A DNA stretch of 31,499 nucleotides, taken from an uncultured Cytophagaceae bacterium. Lineage in GTDB: Bacteria; Bacteroidota; Bacteroidia; Cytophagales; Spirosomataceae. The notes beneath the pieces were generated by a model. It ran no database searches, had not been told where the DNA came from, and was given only the letters and a program-made list of their open reading frames with translations. The DNA lies in the NCBI GenBank assembly GCA_903837305.1, contig CAILUB010000185.1:1-31499 (forward strand). The letters are read 5' to 3'. Made by a program: the position numbers and the translations under genes. Positions 14,236 to 23,225 of this stretch are shown in pieces (the first letter of the stretch is position 1; every line of letters starts with the position of its first letter).

Positions 14236-17172
14236 ATGAAAATCTCTCCTAACAAACCTTTTCAGGTTGTTTATTCTTTGTTGTCTCACGAATGCCTCGG
14301 ATATTTGTTCGAAGTCTTTGTGGTGCAATTAAATGAGAAGAGTCAGTTGACTTGGGAGTACCAAACGCTTACTTCCCGGAACTTCCATGAATTTGAACAC
14401 GCCTTAGACGATCGCGATCGCACGGCGGTGGGCTTGATTGAGAGCATGAAGCCGGTGGCGGTTTTTGAAAAGTTCAATACCTCGAAGCGTAAGACGATGG
14501 AGGAATTCTATTTGAAGACATGGGATGCAGAGAAAGGGGAGAAGGAGATTCAAGAGGCGGTGATGTCGGTTGTGGAGAAGAAGAGAGGTCAAGTTTTTGG
14601 ATTAATTTGTCCGGATAAGACGCTTTTCATTATGGGGAATGATGGAAATCCGATGCGCCAAGCCGTTCAAATCGAAGCGGAGGCGGTAGATGTCTTATTT
14701 CACTTCATGCGTAACGAAGAGAATACACACTATTTCCCTACGCTTAAATACCTAGGTAATAAACTCGAGTTCCAGTACAAAGAGGCCATCGTGTTATGCG
14801 ATGAGCCGGCTTGGATGCTGATGAACCAGAAATTATATCACTTCAATCCAGAACTAGAGGGCAAAAAATTACGCCCTTTCTTGAACAAGAAATTCGTTGC
14901 GATTCCCAAGAACATGGAAGAGGATTACTTCCGCAAATTTGTGAAGGCAATGGTCGCTCGTTATCCCGTTCACGCGAAGGGATTCGAGATTACTAATACA
15001 GAAAAACCGGTACAATTCTTACTTTCTTATGGTCCTACGGCCCCTAAATTAGACGAGGAAGAAACCTTAAAAAAGAAGGCGGCTTTAGAGGCAGCTGATC
15101 GCTGGAACTTTGTACTTTCCTTCCAATACGGAAATAATCGCTTCCCATGGGATGGATTGTCATCAGAAGCGAATGTACTTTTTGAAAAGAAAGCGGATAG
15201 CTACGCATTTCAAAAAATTATGCGTTCCCATGTGAAGGAAAAACGCGCTTTCCAACAACTGAAAACCTTAGGGTTAAAGATGGAGAACGATGGTAGAGCC
15301 TTTCTTCAACGCGGCGATGCAGTTCAATGGTTAACTGCCAATAAAGAATCACTGGATCAAGCGGGATTCGTCGTTCAATTTAAGGGCGACGGGCAAGCTC
15401 CTCGGTATTTCTTAGGAAAGCCAGAAATCAATATTCGCATTGGTGAAAAACTAGACTGGTTTGATATTCAGGCAGTGATTTCGTTTGGGGAATTCCAAAT
15501 TCCCTTCTTGAAAATTCGTCAGCTTATCTTACAAAAGAAGAAAGAATTTCATTTACCGGATGGTTCCATCGCTATGATTCCGGACAATTGGTTCCATGAT
15601 TACCAAGATCTATTCTACTTCTCCGAGACTCGTCCAGGTGAAGAAGGCGTCTTCTTGCGTCGTCAACATTACCAGCTAGTTCAGGAGTGGGAGAATCAAG
15701 ATTTAGTGAAGACAGCTTTGCGCTCGAAAACGGTGAATGATTTAGCACTTGAGGCAAAAGAATATCCTGTACCTAAGAACTTTAAAGGAACCTTGCGGCC
15801 GTACCAATTAGAAGGTTATCGTTGGATGCGTACGCGTCAGGCGGCAGGCTTAGGGGCTTGTTTAGCAGATGATATGGGTCTGGGTAAAACGGTGCAAACT
15901 CTTTGTTTATTACAGAGCTTAAAGGAACAAGGCGAGACTTTGCCTACTTTGCTCGTGATGCCTACTTCTCTGTTGTATAACTGGGAGATGGAGGCGAAGA
16001 AATTTACGCCGCAGTTACGCGTTTTAGTCTATAGCGGACCGCAAAGAGAGAAATTACAGGCACAAATAGGCAAGATTGACTTACTATTGTGCTCGTTCGG
16101 GATGGTGCGTTCGGATATTGAATGGTTCGAAAAACAAGCATTCTCGTATGTGATTTTAGATGAGTCGCAGGCGATTAAGAATCCGTTAGCGAATATTACC
16201 AAAGCCGTTCAGAAATTGAATGCGAAATTCCGCCTTGTCATGACGGGAACTCCGCTCGAGAATTCGACGATGGACCTGTGGTCCCAGATGAATTTCGTCA
16301 ATACAGGTCTGCTTGGAACACAACGGTATTTCAAAGACCATTTCCAATTGCCTATCGAGAAGAAGGCAGATATGGAGAAGAAAAAGCGTTTGTATTTCTT
16401 GATTAAGCCGTATTTATTGCGTCGGGAGAAGCGTCAAGTAGCCGCAGATTTACCAGAAAAAATGGAATCGGTCACCTACTGCTCGATGACCGAGGAACAA
16501 GAGCGCTTGTATGACAAGACGAAATCGTTCTATCGTGATGTGTTATTGAAGCAGATTAAGGATGAAGGTTTGCAGAAATCGCGTTTCTCTGTCTTACAGG
16601 GTTTGACGAAATTGCGTCAGCTTGCGAACCATCCATCGCTATGCGAGGAAGGCTATGCGGGAGATTCGGGCAAGATGGAGGCCGTTTTAGAAAAATTAGA
16701 AACGGTTTTAGAGCAGCACCATAAGGTATTGATCTTTAGTCAATTTGTGCAACACTTGAACTTGATCAAGGCAGCCCTAGAGGAACGTGGAATTGCCTAT
16801 GCGTACCTAGATGGTAGTACGGTCGACCGGAAGGGACAAGTAGAAAGTTTCCAAAAAGAGGACGGTCAATCCGTTTTCCTTATTTCCCTAAAAGCTGGTG
16901 GGGTAGGTCTCAACCTGACCGCGGCAGATTACGTGTTCTTGTTAGATCCGTGGTGGAATCCAGCAGCGGAGGCTCAGGCCATTGACCGTGCACACCGTAT
17001 TGGCCAAAAGAAAACCGTATTCACCTATAAGTTCATATCGAAAGAAACGGTGGAGGAGAAGATCCTAGCGTTACAGCAACGCAAAAAGGATTTGGCTTCA
17101 GAGCTAGTGACATCTGACGAAAGTATACTACGCGCATTGAGCGAGGACGAGGTACTTGATTTATTAAGCTAG
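14236..17172 (+). CDS. SNF2-family (Swi2/Snf2) helicase-like ATPase
   Basis: This 978-residue protein ends in a complete SNF2 motor. The Q/Ia region is RPYQLEGYRWM (521-531), Walker A is DDMGLGKT (545-552), motif II is DESQ (642-645), motif III is MTGTPLEN (669-676), and the C-terminal lobe has LISLKAGGVGLNLTAADYV, DPWWNPAAEAQAIDRAHRIGQ and TVEEKI. SNF2 ATPases translocate on double-stranded DNA and remodel protein-DNA complexes; bacterial members (RapA-like and others) often act in transcription or repair. The first 500 residues have no motif I recognise, though many Bacteroidota SNF2 proteins carry a similar long N-terminus. It follows prmA by 47 bases. Its stop shares CTAG with the convergent mntR. 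Confidence 0.92.
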   Translation: MKISPNKPFQVVYSLLSHECLGYLFEVFVVQLNEKSQLTWEYQTLTSRNFHEFEHALDDRDRTAVGLIESMKPVAVFEKFNTSKRKTMEEFYLKTWDAEKGEKEIQEAVMSVVEKKRGQVFGLICPDKTLFIMGNDGNPMRQAVQIEAEAVDVLFHFMRNEENTHYFPTLKYLGNKLEFQYKEAIVLCDEPAWMLMNQKLYHFNPELEGKKLRPFLNKKFVAIPKNMEEDYFRKFVKAMVARYPVHAKGFEITNTEKPVQFLLSYGPTAPKLDEEETLKKKAALEAADRWNFVLSFQYGNNRFPWDGLSSEANVLFEKKADSYAFQKIMRSHVKEKRAFQQLKTLGLKMENDGRAFLQRGDAVQWLTANKESLDQAGFVVQFKGDGQAPRYFLGKPEINIRIGEKLDWFDIQAVISFGEFQIPFLKIRQLILQKKKEFHLPDGSIAMIPDNWFHDYQDLFYFSETRPGEEGVFLRRQHYQLVQEWENQDLVKTALRSKTVNDLALEAKEYPVPKNFKGTLRPYQLEGYRWMRTRQAAGLGACLADDMGLGKTVQTLCLLQSLKEQGETLPTLLVMPTSLLYNWEMEAKKFTPQLRVLVYSGPQREKLQAQIGKIDLLLCSFGMVRSDIEWFEKQAFSYVILDESQAIKNPLANITKAVQKLNAKFRLVMTGTPLENSTMDLWSQMNFVNTGLLGTQRYFKDHFQLPIEKKADMEKKKRLYFLIKPYLLRREKRQVAADLPEKMESVTYCSMTEEQERLYDKTKSFYRDVLLKQIKDEGLQKSRFSVLQGLTKLRQLANHPSLCEEGYAGDSGKMEAVLEKLETVLEQHHKVLIFSQFVQHLNLIKAALEERGIAYAYLDGSTVDRKGQVESFQKEDGQSVFLISLKAGGVGLNLTAADYVFLLDPWWNPAAEAQAIDRAHRIGQKKTVFTYKFISKETVEEKILALQQRKKDLASELVTSDESILRALSEDEVLDLLS

Positions 17173-17828
17173 ATTTTAACGAGGATATTTTTCGCCACTT
17201 CATGACTAATGAAGATGGGAGCTGCGTCGTTGATCGAAACGAAGATAGAACGATCAAATTCGTTGATCTCTTTTATGTCTAATTTTGCCCCTAAATTCAG
17301 ATTTAATTTAGTCAACAACTGAAGGAATACGGCTGAATCCTGAGCTACACCCATCAGTTTACAGGTTTTAGTTGCCTTGATATCTGATAGATGAGAATAG
17401 GCTAATTCTGGTAGAACACCCTCTTTGTTTGGAATTGGATCGCCGTGTGGATCCGTTTTAGGGAATCCCAGGTATTCGTCTAATTTATTAACTAGTTGGT
17501 CCGATTCGATGTGTTCCAGTTGTTCCGCAATTTCGTGAACCTCATCCCAGTTAAAGCCCATTTTGTCCACTAAGAAGACTTCCCAAAGTCGGTGCTTGCG
17601 AACGATAGACAACGCAATTTTTTCGCCCTCTGCACTTAAACGAACTCCTTGGTATTTTTGGTAATTCACCCAGCCTTTATCGGCTAGCTTGCGCAACATA
17701 TCCGTCACCGATGCTGCTTTCGTCTGCATCAACTCTGCAACTGCATTCGTTGAAATGTCCTCAGAAGTAGCCTCTGAGAGTCTGTGGATAACCTTTAAGT
17801 AGTTTTCTTCTGTGAATGAAATGGCCAT
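17169..17828 (-). CDS. mntR: DtxR/MntR-family metal-dependent repressor
   Basis: The 219-residue protein has three DtxR parts: a winged-helix DNA-binding domain (about 1-70), a dimerisation and metal-binding domain (71-140) and a C-terminal FeoA/SH3-like domain (about 145-219). Classical ligand positions are visible and even share DtxR numbering: His79 and Glu83 in RKHRLWE, His98 in VHE, and Glu105-His106 in EQLEH. Position 102 is Glu, as in the manganese sensor MntR, not Cys as in iron-sensing DtxR; the N-terminal ligand position holds Asn9. PKTDPHGDPIP is the family signature. It is divergent from an Nramp transporter with a palindrome between them, the expected arrangement for a manganese regulator. 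Symbol by inference. Confidence 0.9.
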   Translation of the reverse strand: MAISFTEENYLKVIHRLSEATSEDISTNAVAELMQTKAASVTDMLRKLADKGWVNYQKYQGVRLSAEGEKIALSIVRKHRLWEVFLVDKMGFNWDEVHEIAEQLEHIESDQLVNKLDEYLGFPKTDPHGDPIPNKEGVLPELAYSHLSDIKATKTCKLMGVAQDSAVFLQLLTKLNLNLGAKLDIKEINEFDRSIFVSINDAAPIFISHEVAKNILVKI

Positions 17829-17848
17829 GCGGTAAAGATAGTAAATTA

Positions 17849-17872
17849 AATTTTTAGGTTAATCTAAAAATT
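17849..17872. promoter_or_regulatory. Operator-like palindrome between mntR and mntH
   Basis: The half-site AATTTTTAGGTT (17849-17860) is followed by its near-exact complement AATCTAAAAATT (17861-17872), a 24-bp palindrome with one mismatched pair. The core TTAGGTTAATCTAA resembles DtxR/IdeR-type operators (TTAGGTTAGCCTAA pattern, from memory). It lies 21 bases before the mntR ATG and 28 before the mntH ATG. A -7-like TAAATTTT (17847-17854) overlaps it, so bound repressor would block initiation. It probably serves both genes. Confidence 0.78.
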
Positions 17873-17900
17873 ATTTTTAAATTGTACAAAATTTTCAATT

Positions 17901-19223
17901 ATGTCGAGTCCTTGGCGTTCTAGTCCTAAAATGAAATCCCTCTCTGAAGTGTTTGGGACAATTCCCGTACCTACTGGGAATGGATTTTGGCAGAATTTAC
18001 GCGCGTTTATGGGACCAGGCTTTTTAGTCGCGGTGGGATATATGGATCCGGGTAACTGGGCGACAGATTTAGCTGGGGGTGCTTCTTTCGGGTACACTTT
18101 ATTATCCGTTATCCTCGTTTCTAGTATTTTCGCGATTGTTTTGCAGCATTTAGCCTTGAAATTAGGCGTTGCCTCGGGACGCGATTTAGCACAGGCTTGT
18201 GGGGATGCCTTTTCTAAACCGGTGGCTATTTTTCTCTGGGTGGTCTGTGAGATTGCGATTGCTGCCTGTGATTTAGCGGAGGTGATCGGGTCAGCCTTGG
18301 CGCTTCAATTGTTGTTTGGGATTCCGATTTTAGCGGGAATTGTGATTACGATTTTAGATGTATTCTTGATATTATATTTCCAAAACAAAGGATTCAAGGT
18401 CATCGAATCTATCGTGTTATCCCTCTTGATTGTCATCGTTTGCTGTTTTGCCTACGAGCTCTTTATCTCTCAACCTTCCATCGCAGGTATCGTAGGAGGT
18501 TTGGTTCCCCAAGCATCAGTGGTGATGAATCCAAGTCAGTTATATGTGGCCATTGGAATTCTAGGAGCTACGGTGATGCCACATAATTTATATCTGCACT
18601 CGAGTATAGTCCAAACCCGTGCCATCAAGGATACAGACGAGGACAAAGAGAAAGCCATCAAGTATGCGACTTGGGATTCCACGATTTCTTTGGGTTTCGC
18701 CTTTTTTATCAATGCGGGGATATTGATTTTAGCAGCGGCTGCTTTCCATGGGAATAATTTGACCCACGTCGCAGATATCCGGGATGCCTACCAGTTATTA
18801 GATCCCGTCTTAGGGAGTCAATTAGCGAGTATTTTATTTGCAGTTGCTTTATTAGCATCGGGTCAGAATGCTACGTTGACGGGAACTTTAGCGGGTCAAA
18901 TCGTGATGGAAGGATTCCTTGATCTTCGAATAGCTCCGTGGTTAAGACGATTGATTACCCGGTTGATTGCCATTATCCCTGCTTTCTTTATTACTTGGAT
19001 TTATGGGGAATCGAAGATAGGGGAGTTGTTGGTATTTTCTCAAGTCATCTTATCGATGCAGCTGAGTTTCGCCGTGATTCCGCTCGTACTCTTTACAGGA
19101 GATAAGCAGAAGATGGGAAAATTTGCCAATTCCGCGCTCTTACAGGGAGTTGTTTGGGTGATTACCGCGATTATTTTAGGTCTGAATATGTACTTACTGG
19201 CGCAGGTTTTAGGACTGATTTAA
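17901..19223 (+). CDS. mntH: Nramp-family divalent metal (Mn/Fe) transporter
   Basis: A proton-coupled inner-membrane importer of Mn(II) and Fe(II), 440 residues with about 11 membrane segments. The metal-binding motifs are clear: MDPGNWATD in segment 1 and MPHNLYLHSSIV in segment 6 (the DPGN and MPH signatures). ASGQNATLTGTLAGQIVMEGF is the conserved Nramp transport-signature region. The N-terminal tail of about 30 residues before GFWQNLRAFMGPGFL is cytoplasmic. Regulation is probably by the adjacent MntR through the palindrome at 17849-17872. Its last 53 bases overlap the end of ribD on the opposite strand. Confidence 0.95.
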   Translation: MSSPWRSSPKMKSLSEVFGTIPVPTGNGFWQNLRAFMGPGFLVAVGYMDPGNWATDLAGGASFGYTLLSVILVSSIFAIVLQHLALKLGVASGRDLAQACGDAFSKPVAIFLWVVCEIAIAACDLAEVIGSALALQLLFGIPILAGIVITILDVFLILYFQNKGFKVIESIVLSLLIVIVCCFAYELFISQPSIAGIVGGLVPQASVVMNPSQLYVAIGILGATVMPHNLYLHSSIVQTRAIKDTDEDKEKAIKYATWDSTISLGFAFFINAGILILAAAAFHGNNLTHVADIRDAYQLLDPVLGSQLASILFAVALLASGQNATLTGTLAGQIVMEGFLDLRIAPWLRRLITRLIAIIPAFFITWIYGESKIGELLVFSQVILSMQLSFAVIPLVLFTGDKQKMGKFANSALLQGVVWVITAIILGLNMYLLAQVLGLI

Positions 19224-20154
19224 ACCAGGTGTCGTCGCCTAGGTAGTCAATAGCACGCCATTTCACTGGCAGTTTAGGTTCAAAGATTCCTTCAAGAAGT
19301 GTTTTGGCACTTCTGATTTTCCAAATCTCATCCACTAGTTCATCCGCAAATAACATTTCCATCGTCTTTGCTCCTCCTTCTACTAGGATGGATTGAATGG
19401 ATAAGGATGCTATTTCTGCAGATGAACGCAAAACGATGGTTTCCCCACCATCTTGTAGGATTTTTGCCGTTGATGGTATTCTGCCCGACGGATCTAAGAC
19501 GATTCGGATGGGATTCGAACCGGCTACTAATCGAGTAGTAAGAGAAGGGTCATCATTGATAATGGTTTGGACCCCCACTAAAATTCCTTGGTGCTCTGCG
19601 CGCATTTGATGTACGCGAAGGGCAGATAATTCATTGGATAATTGAACGGGTGCACCCTTAAGGCCTGCGATGAATCCATCGGCACTAACAGCGTACTTGA
19701 AAGTAATGTAAGGCCTTTTCAACCGGTGAAAGGTAAAGAAGTGGCGGTTGATCCATTCACCTGTTTCTGCTAGTAACCCGATGTGGCAAGTAATGCCCGC
19801 TGCTTCTAGTTTCTCAACTCCTTTCCCTGCTACGAGTGGATTAGGATCTAGGTTTGCTATGTAAACAGTGGAGATGCCGGATTGAATCAGTAAATCAGCA
19901 CAGGGAGGTGTTTTGCCAAAATGAGAGCAAGGCTCTAAGGTCACATAGGCAGTCGCTCCTTCTACCGATTCCGTGGAGGAATGAATCGCATTGACTTCTG
20001 CGTGTGGACCACCAAACTGTTGGTGATAACCTTCACCTATGATGCGGTCGCCTTTGACAATGACACAACCTACTAAAGGATTAGGTGCAACGCGCCCTGA
20101 GCCTAACAAGGCTAGGTCAAAGGCGCGTTGCATCCAAATTTCTTTATTCGGCAT
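19171..20154 (-). CDS. ribD: Bifunctional riboflavin biosynthesis deaminase/reductase
   Basis: RibD deaminates diaminohydroxyphosphoribosylaminopyrimidine and then reduces the ribose side chain, steps two and three of riboflavin synthesis. The deaminase domain (1-145) has the zinc site HAEVNAI (His51, Glu53) and PCSHFGKTPPC (Cys76, Cys85). The reductase domain follows from RPYITFKYAVSADGFIA to the end, with LVGVQTIINDDPSLTTR and ILVEGGAKTMEMLF. At 327 residues it is somewhat short for RibD (commonly about 360), mainly from a compact reductase domain; no key motif is missing. The ATG lies inside the 3' end of the upstream RND pump gene (11-base overlap), so it is probably translationally coupled to an unrelated gene. 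Confidence 0.94.
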   Translation of the reverse strand: MPNKEIWMQRAFDLALLGSGRVAPNPLVGCVIVKGDRIIGEGYHQQFGGPHAEVNAIHSSTESVEGATAYVTLEPCSHFGKTPPCADLLIQSGISTVYIANLDPNPLVAGKGVEKLEAAGITCHIGLLAETGEWINRHFFTFHRLKRPYITFKYAVSADGFIAGLKGAPVQLSNELSALRVHQMRAEHQGILVGVQTIINDDPSLTTRLVAGSNPIRIVLDPSGRIPSTAKILQDGGETIVLRSSAEIASLSIQSILVEGGAKTMEMLFADELVDEIWKIRSAKTLLEGIFEPKLPVKWRAIDYLGDDTWFKSVLKPAPVSTYSDLK

Positions 20155-23100
20155 GTACTGGTTTGCGGTTGCTCGATAAGTAACTGTAAATCGCTGGAAT
20201 GATGTACAAGGTTAAGGTGGTCGAGAATAACATACCACCTACAACGGCGATACCCATCGAAACCCTACTTTGAGAACCTGAACCTAAGGCTAAGGCAATC
20301 GGTAAAATACCTAAGATGGTACAAAGCGAGGTCATGATGATAGGACGGAAACGGGCTACTGCCGCCTCTTGAACCGCTTTCGTCTTTTCTGAACCGGTTT
20401 CCTTCCGTTGGTTAGCGAACTCCACGATCAAGATACCATTTTTGGTTACTAGACCGATGAGGACAATGATACCGATTTGGGAGAAGATGTTCAATGTTTG
20501 ACTGAAATCCCAAAGTGTTAATAAGGCTCCAGCCACAGCTAAAGGTACGGTAAACAAGATGATGAATGGATCGATGAAACTTTCAAACTGAGCTGAAAGA
20601 ATCAAGTAGATCAAAAGAATTGCAAGAGCAAAGGCGAAGAGTAGCGAAGAGCTAGACTCTTTGAACTCCTTACTTTGGCCATCATAGGCTGTAGAAAAGG
20701 ATACGTCAAACGTCTCTTTCGCTAATTTATCCATCTCATTTAGGGCTTCCCCTAAGGTGACTCCTTTCGCCATTTGCGCCGTAACTGTCGCAGCTACATA
20801 GCGGTTGTAACGGAAGAGTTGTGGAGGCGCACTTTGCTCTGTAATCTTCACTAAATTGTCCAATTGGATCAAATCGCCTCGGTTATTCTTCACATACAGG
20901 GATTTCAAATCGGTGACATCATTCCGCATCGGACGGTCGATCTGACCAATGATTTGGTATTGTTTGCCATCCATCACGAAGTAGCCAAAACGTCTACCCG
21001 AAAGACCTAATTGTAAGGTAGTAGCCACATCTTGAATGGAAATTCCCAAGTTTTGTGCTTTATCTCGGTTGATTTCTAGGCGTAATTCTGGCTTGGTAAA
21101 ACGAAGATTCACATCCGCTGTTTCGAACTTCGAGCTTTCGCGCACTTTAGCCATAAATAAAGGGATATTCTTTTTCAAGCTTTCGAAAGTCGATGCCTGA
21201 ATAACGAAAGCCACTGGTAGACCACCACCACCACGTTGACCTGTAGAAAGGGTAGGTTCTTGAATTAAAGTAGCACGCGCACCCGTAAATTTCTTGATCT
21301 TCGGCTGAATTTCTTCCGCAATTTGTTGCTGCGTTCTGCGACCTTCCGGGTCCGCTAGGATGACACGCATAGTACCGGTATTCGATCCGCCATTCCCAAA
21401 AGGAGGGGAGGTAATCGAGTAAACGGCATAGCGTTCTTTAGCAGGGATAGCTGTCATTAAAAATTTGGCCATCTCATCCGTATAGTTCAACATATATTCA
21501 AAAGTTGCCCCTTCTGGAGCCACCGCATTCACACGTAGACCACCTCGATCCTCTAAAGGAGCTAATTCAGATGGAATCGCCTCGAATTTAAATAGGGCAT
21601 AAATAATGCCAAACAAGGAGAACATAATCACCCAAGCCATCCAGCGAATCTTAATAAAGGCAGCTAGTGAATCTTCATACCCTTTTGTTAAGGCAACAAA
21701 GAAGGGTTCTGTCACGGTATAGAACCATGGTTTCGTATGGTTCCCTTTTAATAAACGTGAGCTTAACATCGGAGTTAAGGTCAGGGAAACAAAGGCAGAA
21801 ATAATCACAGAACCAGCCACCACTATTCCGAATTCGCGGAACAATCGCCCTGTAATCCCTTGTAAGAAAATCACAGGTAAAAATACCGCAGCAAGGGTAA
21901 CCGTCGTCGAAATGACGGCAAAATAAATCTCTTTAGACCCTTCGACCGCGGCTTCCCAAGGGCTAAGACCCTCTTCTATTTTGGTATAAATATTCTCTAA
22001 TACCACAATTGCATCATCCACCACGAGTCCAATCGAAAGTACGATACCTAACAAGGTCAATACGTTGATAGAGAAGCCCGCTAAATACATAAAGAAGAAT
22101 ACTCCGATCAAACTGACTGGAATAGCGGTCAATGGAATGATAGTAGATCTCCAGTCACGAAGGAACAAGAAGATAATGATGGTCACCAATAAAATCGCCG
22201 TCAAGATGGTTTCCTCCACCTCTTCAATGGATTTCCGAACATATTTCGTATTATCGAAACCTTCCTTCATTTCCACATCAGCTGGCAAAGTCAGGCGAAT
22301 TTGCTCTACTTTTTTGTGGATGGCATCAACGATTTGAATTTGGTTTGAACCGGGTTGCGGAATAACGGCGATGGAAATCATCGGCTTTAAATCACGCTTA
22401 AAGAAGGTCTTATTATTCTCCGGCGATAATTCGGCCCTACCCACGTCTGAGAATTTTACCGATCGGTCTCCTTCCTCTTTGATAATCAAATTATTGAAAT
22501 CCTCTTCAGTCGTCATTCGACCTTGTGTTCTCACCGTCAATTCCGTATTTGCCCCTTCGATACTACCTGATGGCAATTCGATGTTTTGTTTGGCCAAAGC
22601 ATTCACAATATCAGGCGCAGTCAAACGGAAGGAAGCTAAGCGCTCTGGATCGATGTGCAAACGCATGGCATATTTCTGCTCACCCCATAATTGGACGGAG
22701 CTTACGCCAGGAATCGTTTGAAACTTCTCCTTGATGTTACGTGTAGCTAATTCGTTTAATGATAGCAGGTTACGAGTAGATGAGAATACGTTAATGTTGT
22801 AAATCGGGCTAGCGTCCGCATCTGCTTTCGCTACAATAGGAGGATCTACGTCTTTAGGTAATTGTCCCATGGCGCGCGATACACGGTCACGTACATCATT
22901 CGCTGCATCTTCGATGTTTACCGAAAGATCAAATTCCACGGTGATACTGGAACGTCCATCACGGCTTGAGCTGGAAAGGGTACGAATACCGGCGATACCG
23001 TTAATCGATTCCTCTAAAGGTTCGGTAATTTGGGATTCGATAATATCCGCATTTGCTCCAGTGTAGGAGGTTTGGACATTCACTACCGGCGGATCCACCG

Positions 23101-23218
23101 ATGGATATTCGCGGACACCTAAGTAGGTATATCCGATGATGCCAAATACAATGATCGTGATGGACATCACAATCGAAAGTACCGGTCTTTTTATACTAAT
23201 CTCTGAGAAAGATGCCAT
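20144..23218 (-). CDS. RND efflux pump permease (HAE1/AcrB-like)
   Basis: A 1024-residue inner-membrane proton-driven exporter, the usual size. It begins with the first transmembrane helix (RPVLSIVMSITIIVFGIIGYTYL, 11-33), followed by the porter domain (REYPSVDPPVVNVQTSYTGA) and two six-helix blocks separated by large periplasmic loops. The proton-relay aspartates are in GLVVDDAIVVLENI (Asp401-Asp402). The second half repeats the fold, with GLVTKNGILIVEFANQ. The family exports drugs, detergents or envelope lipids; the substrate is not predictable. It is 7 bases behind its adaptor gene. No TolC-like outer-membrane factor is encoded in this cluster, so the pump must borrow one from elsewhere. 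Confidence 0.95.
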   Translation of the reverse strand: MASFSEISIKRPVLSIVMSITIIVFGIIGYTYLGVREYPSVDPPVVNVQTSYTGANADIIESQITEPLEESINGIAGIRTLSSSSRDGRSSITVEFDLSVNIEDAANDVRDRVSRAMGQLPKDVDPPIVAKADADASPIYNINVFSSTRNLLSLNELATRNIKEKFQTIPGVSSVQLWGEQKYAMRLHIDPERLASFRLTAPDIVNALAKQNIELPSGSIEGANTELTVRTQGRMTTEEDFNNLIIKEEGDRSVKFSDVGRAELSPENNKTFFKRDLKPMISIAVIPQPGSNQIQIVDAIHKKVEQIRLTLPADVEMKEGFDNTKYVRKSIEEVEETILTAILLVTIIIFLFLRDWRSTIIPLTAIPVSLIGVFFFMYLAGFSINVLTLLGIVLSIGLVVDDAIVVLENIYTKIEEGLSPWEAAVEGSKEIYFAVISTTVTLAAVFLPVIFLQGITGRLFREFGIVVAGSVIISAFVSLTLTPMLSSRLLKGNHTKPWFYTVTEPFFVALTKGYEDSLAAFIKIRWMAWVIMFSLFGIIYALFKFEAIPSELAPLEDRGGLRVNAVAPEGATFEYMLNYTDEMAKFLMTAIPAKERYAVYSITSPPFGNGGSNTGTMRVILADPEGRRTQQQIAEEIQPKIKKFTGARATLIQEPTLSTGQRGGGGLPVAFVIQASTFESLKKNIPLFMAKVRESSKFETADVNLRFTKPELRLEINRDKAQNLGISIQDVATTLQLGLSGRRFGYFVMDGKQYQIIGQIDRPMRNDVTDLKSLYVKNNRGDLIQLDNLVKITEQSAPPQLFRYNRYVAATVTAQMAKGVTLGEALNEMDKLAKETFDVSFSTAYDGQSKEFKESSSSLLFAFALAILLIYLILSAQFESFIDPFIILFTVPLAVAGALLTLWDFSQTLNIFSQIGIIVLIGLVTKNGILIVEFANQRKETGSEKTKAVQEAAVARFRPIIMTSLCTILGILPIALALGSGSQSRVSMGIAVVGGMLFSTTLTLYIIPAIYSYLSSNRKPVHAE

Positions 23219-23225
23219 AGCTAGA

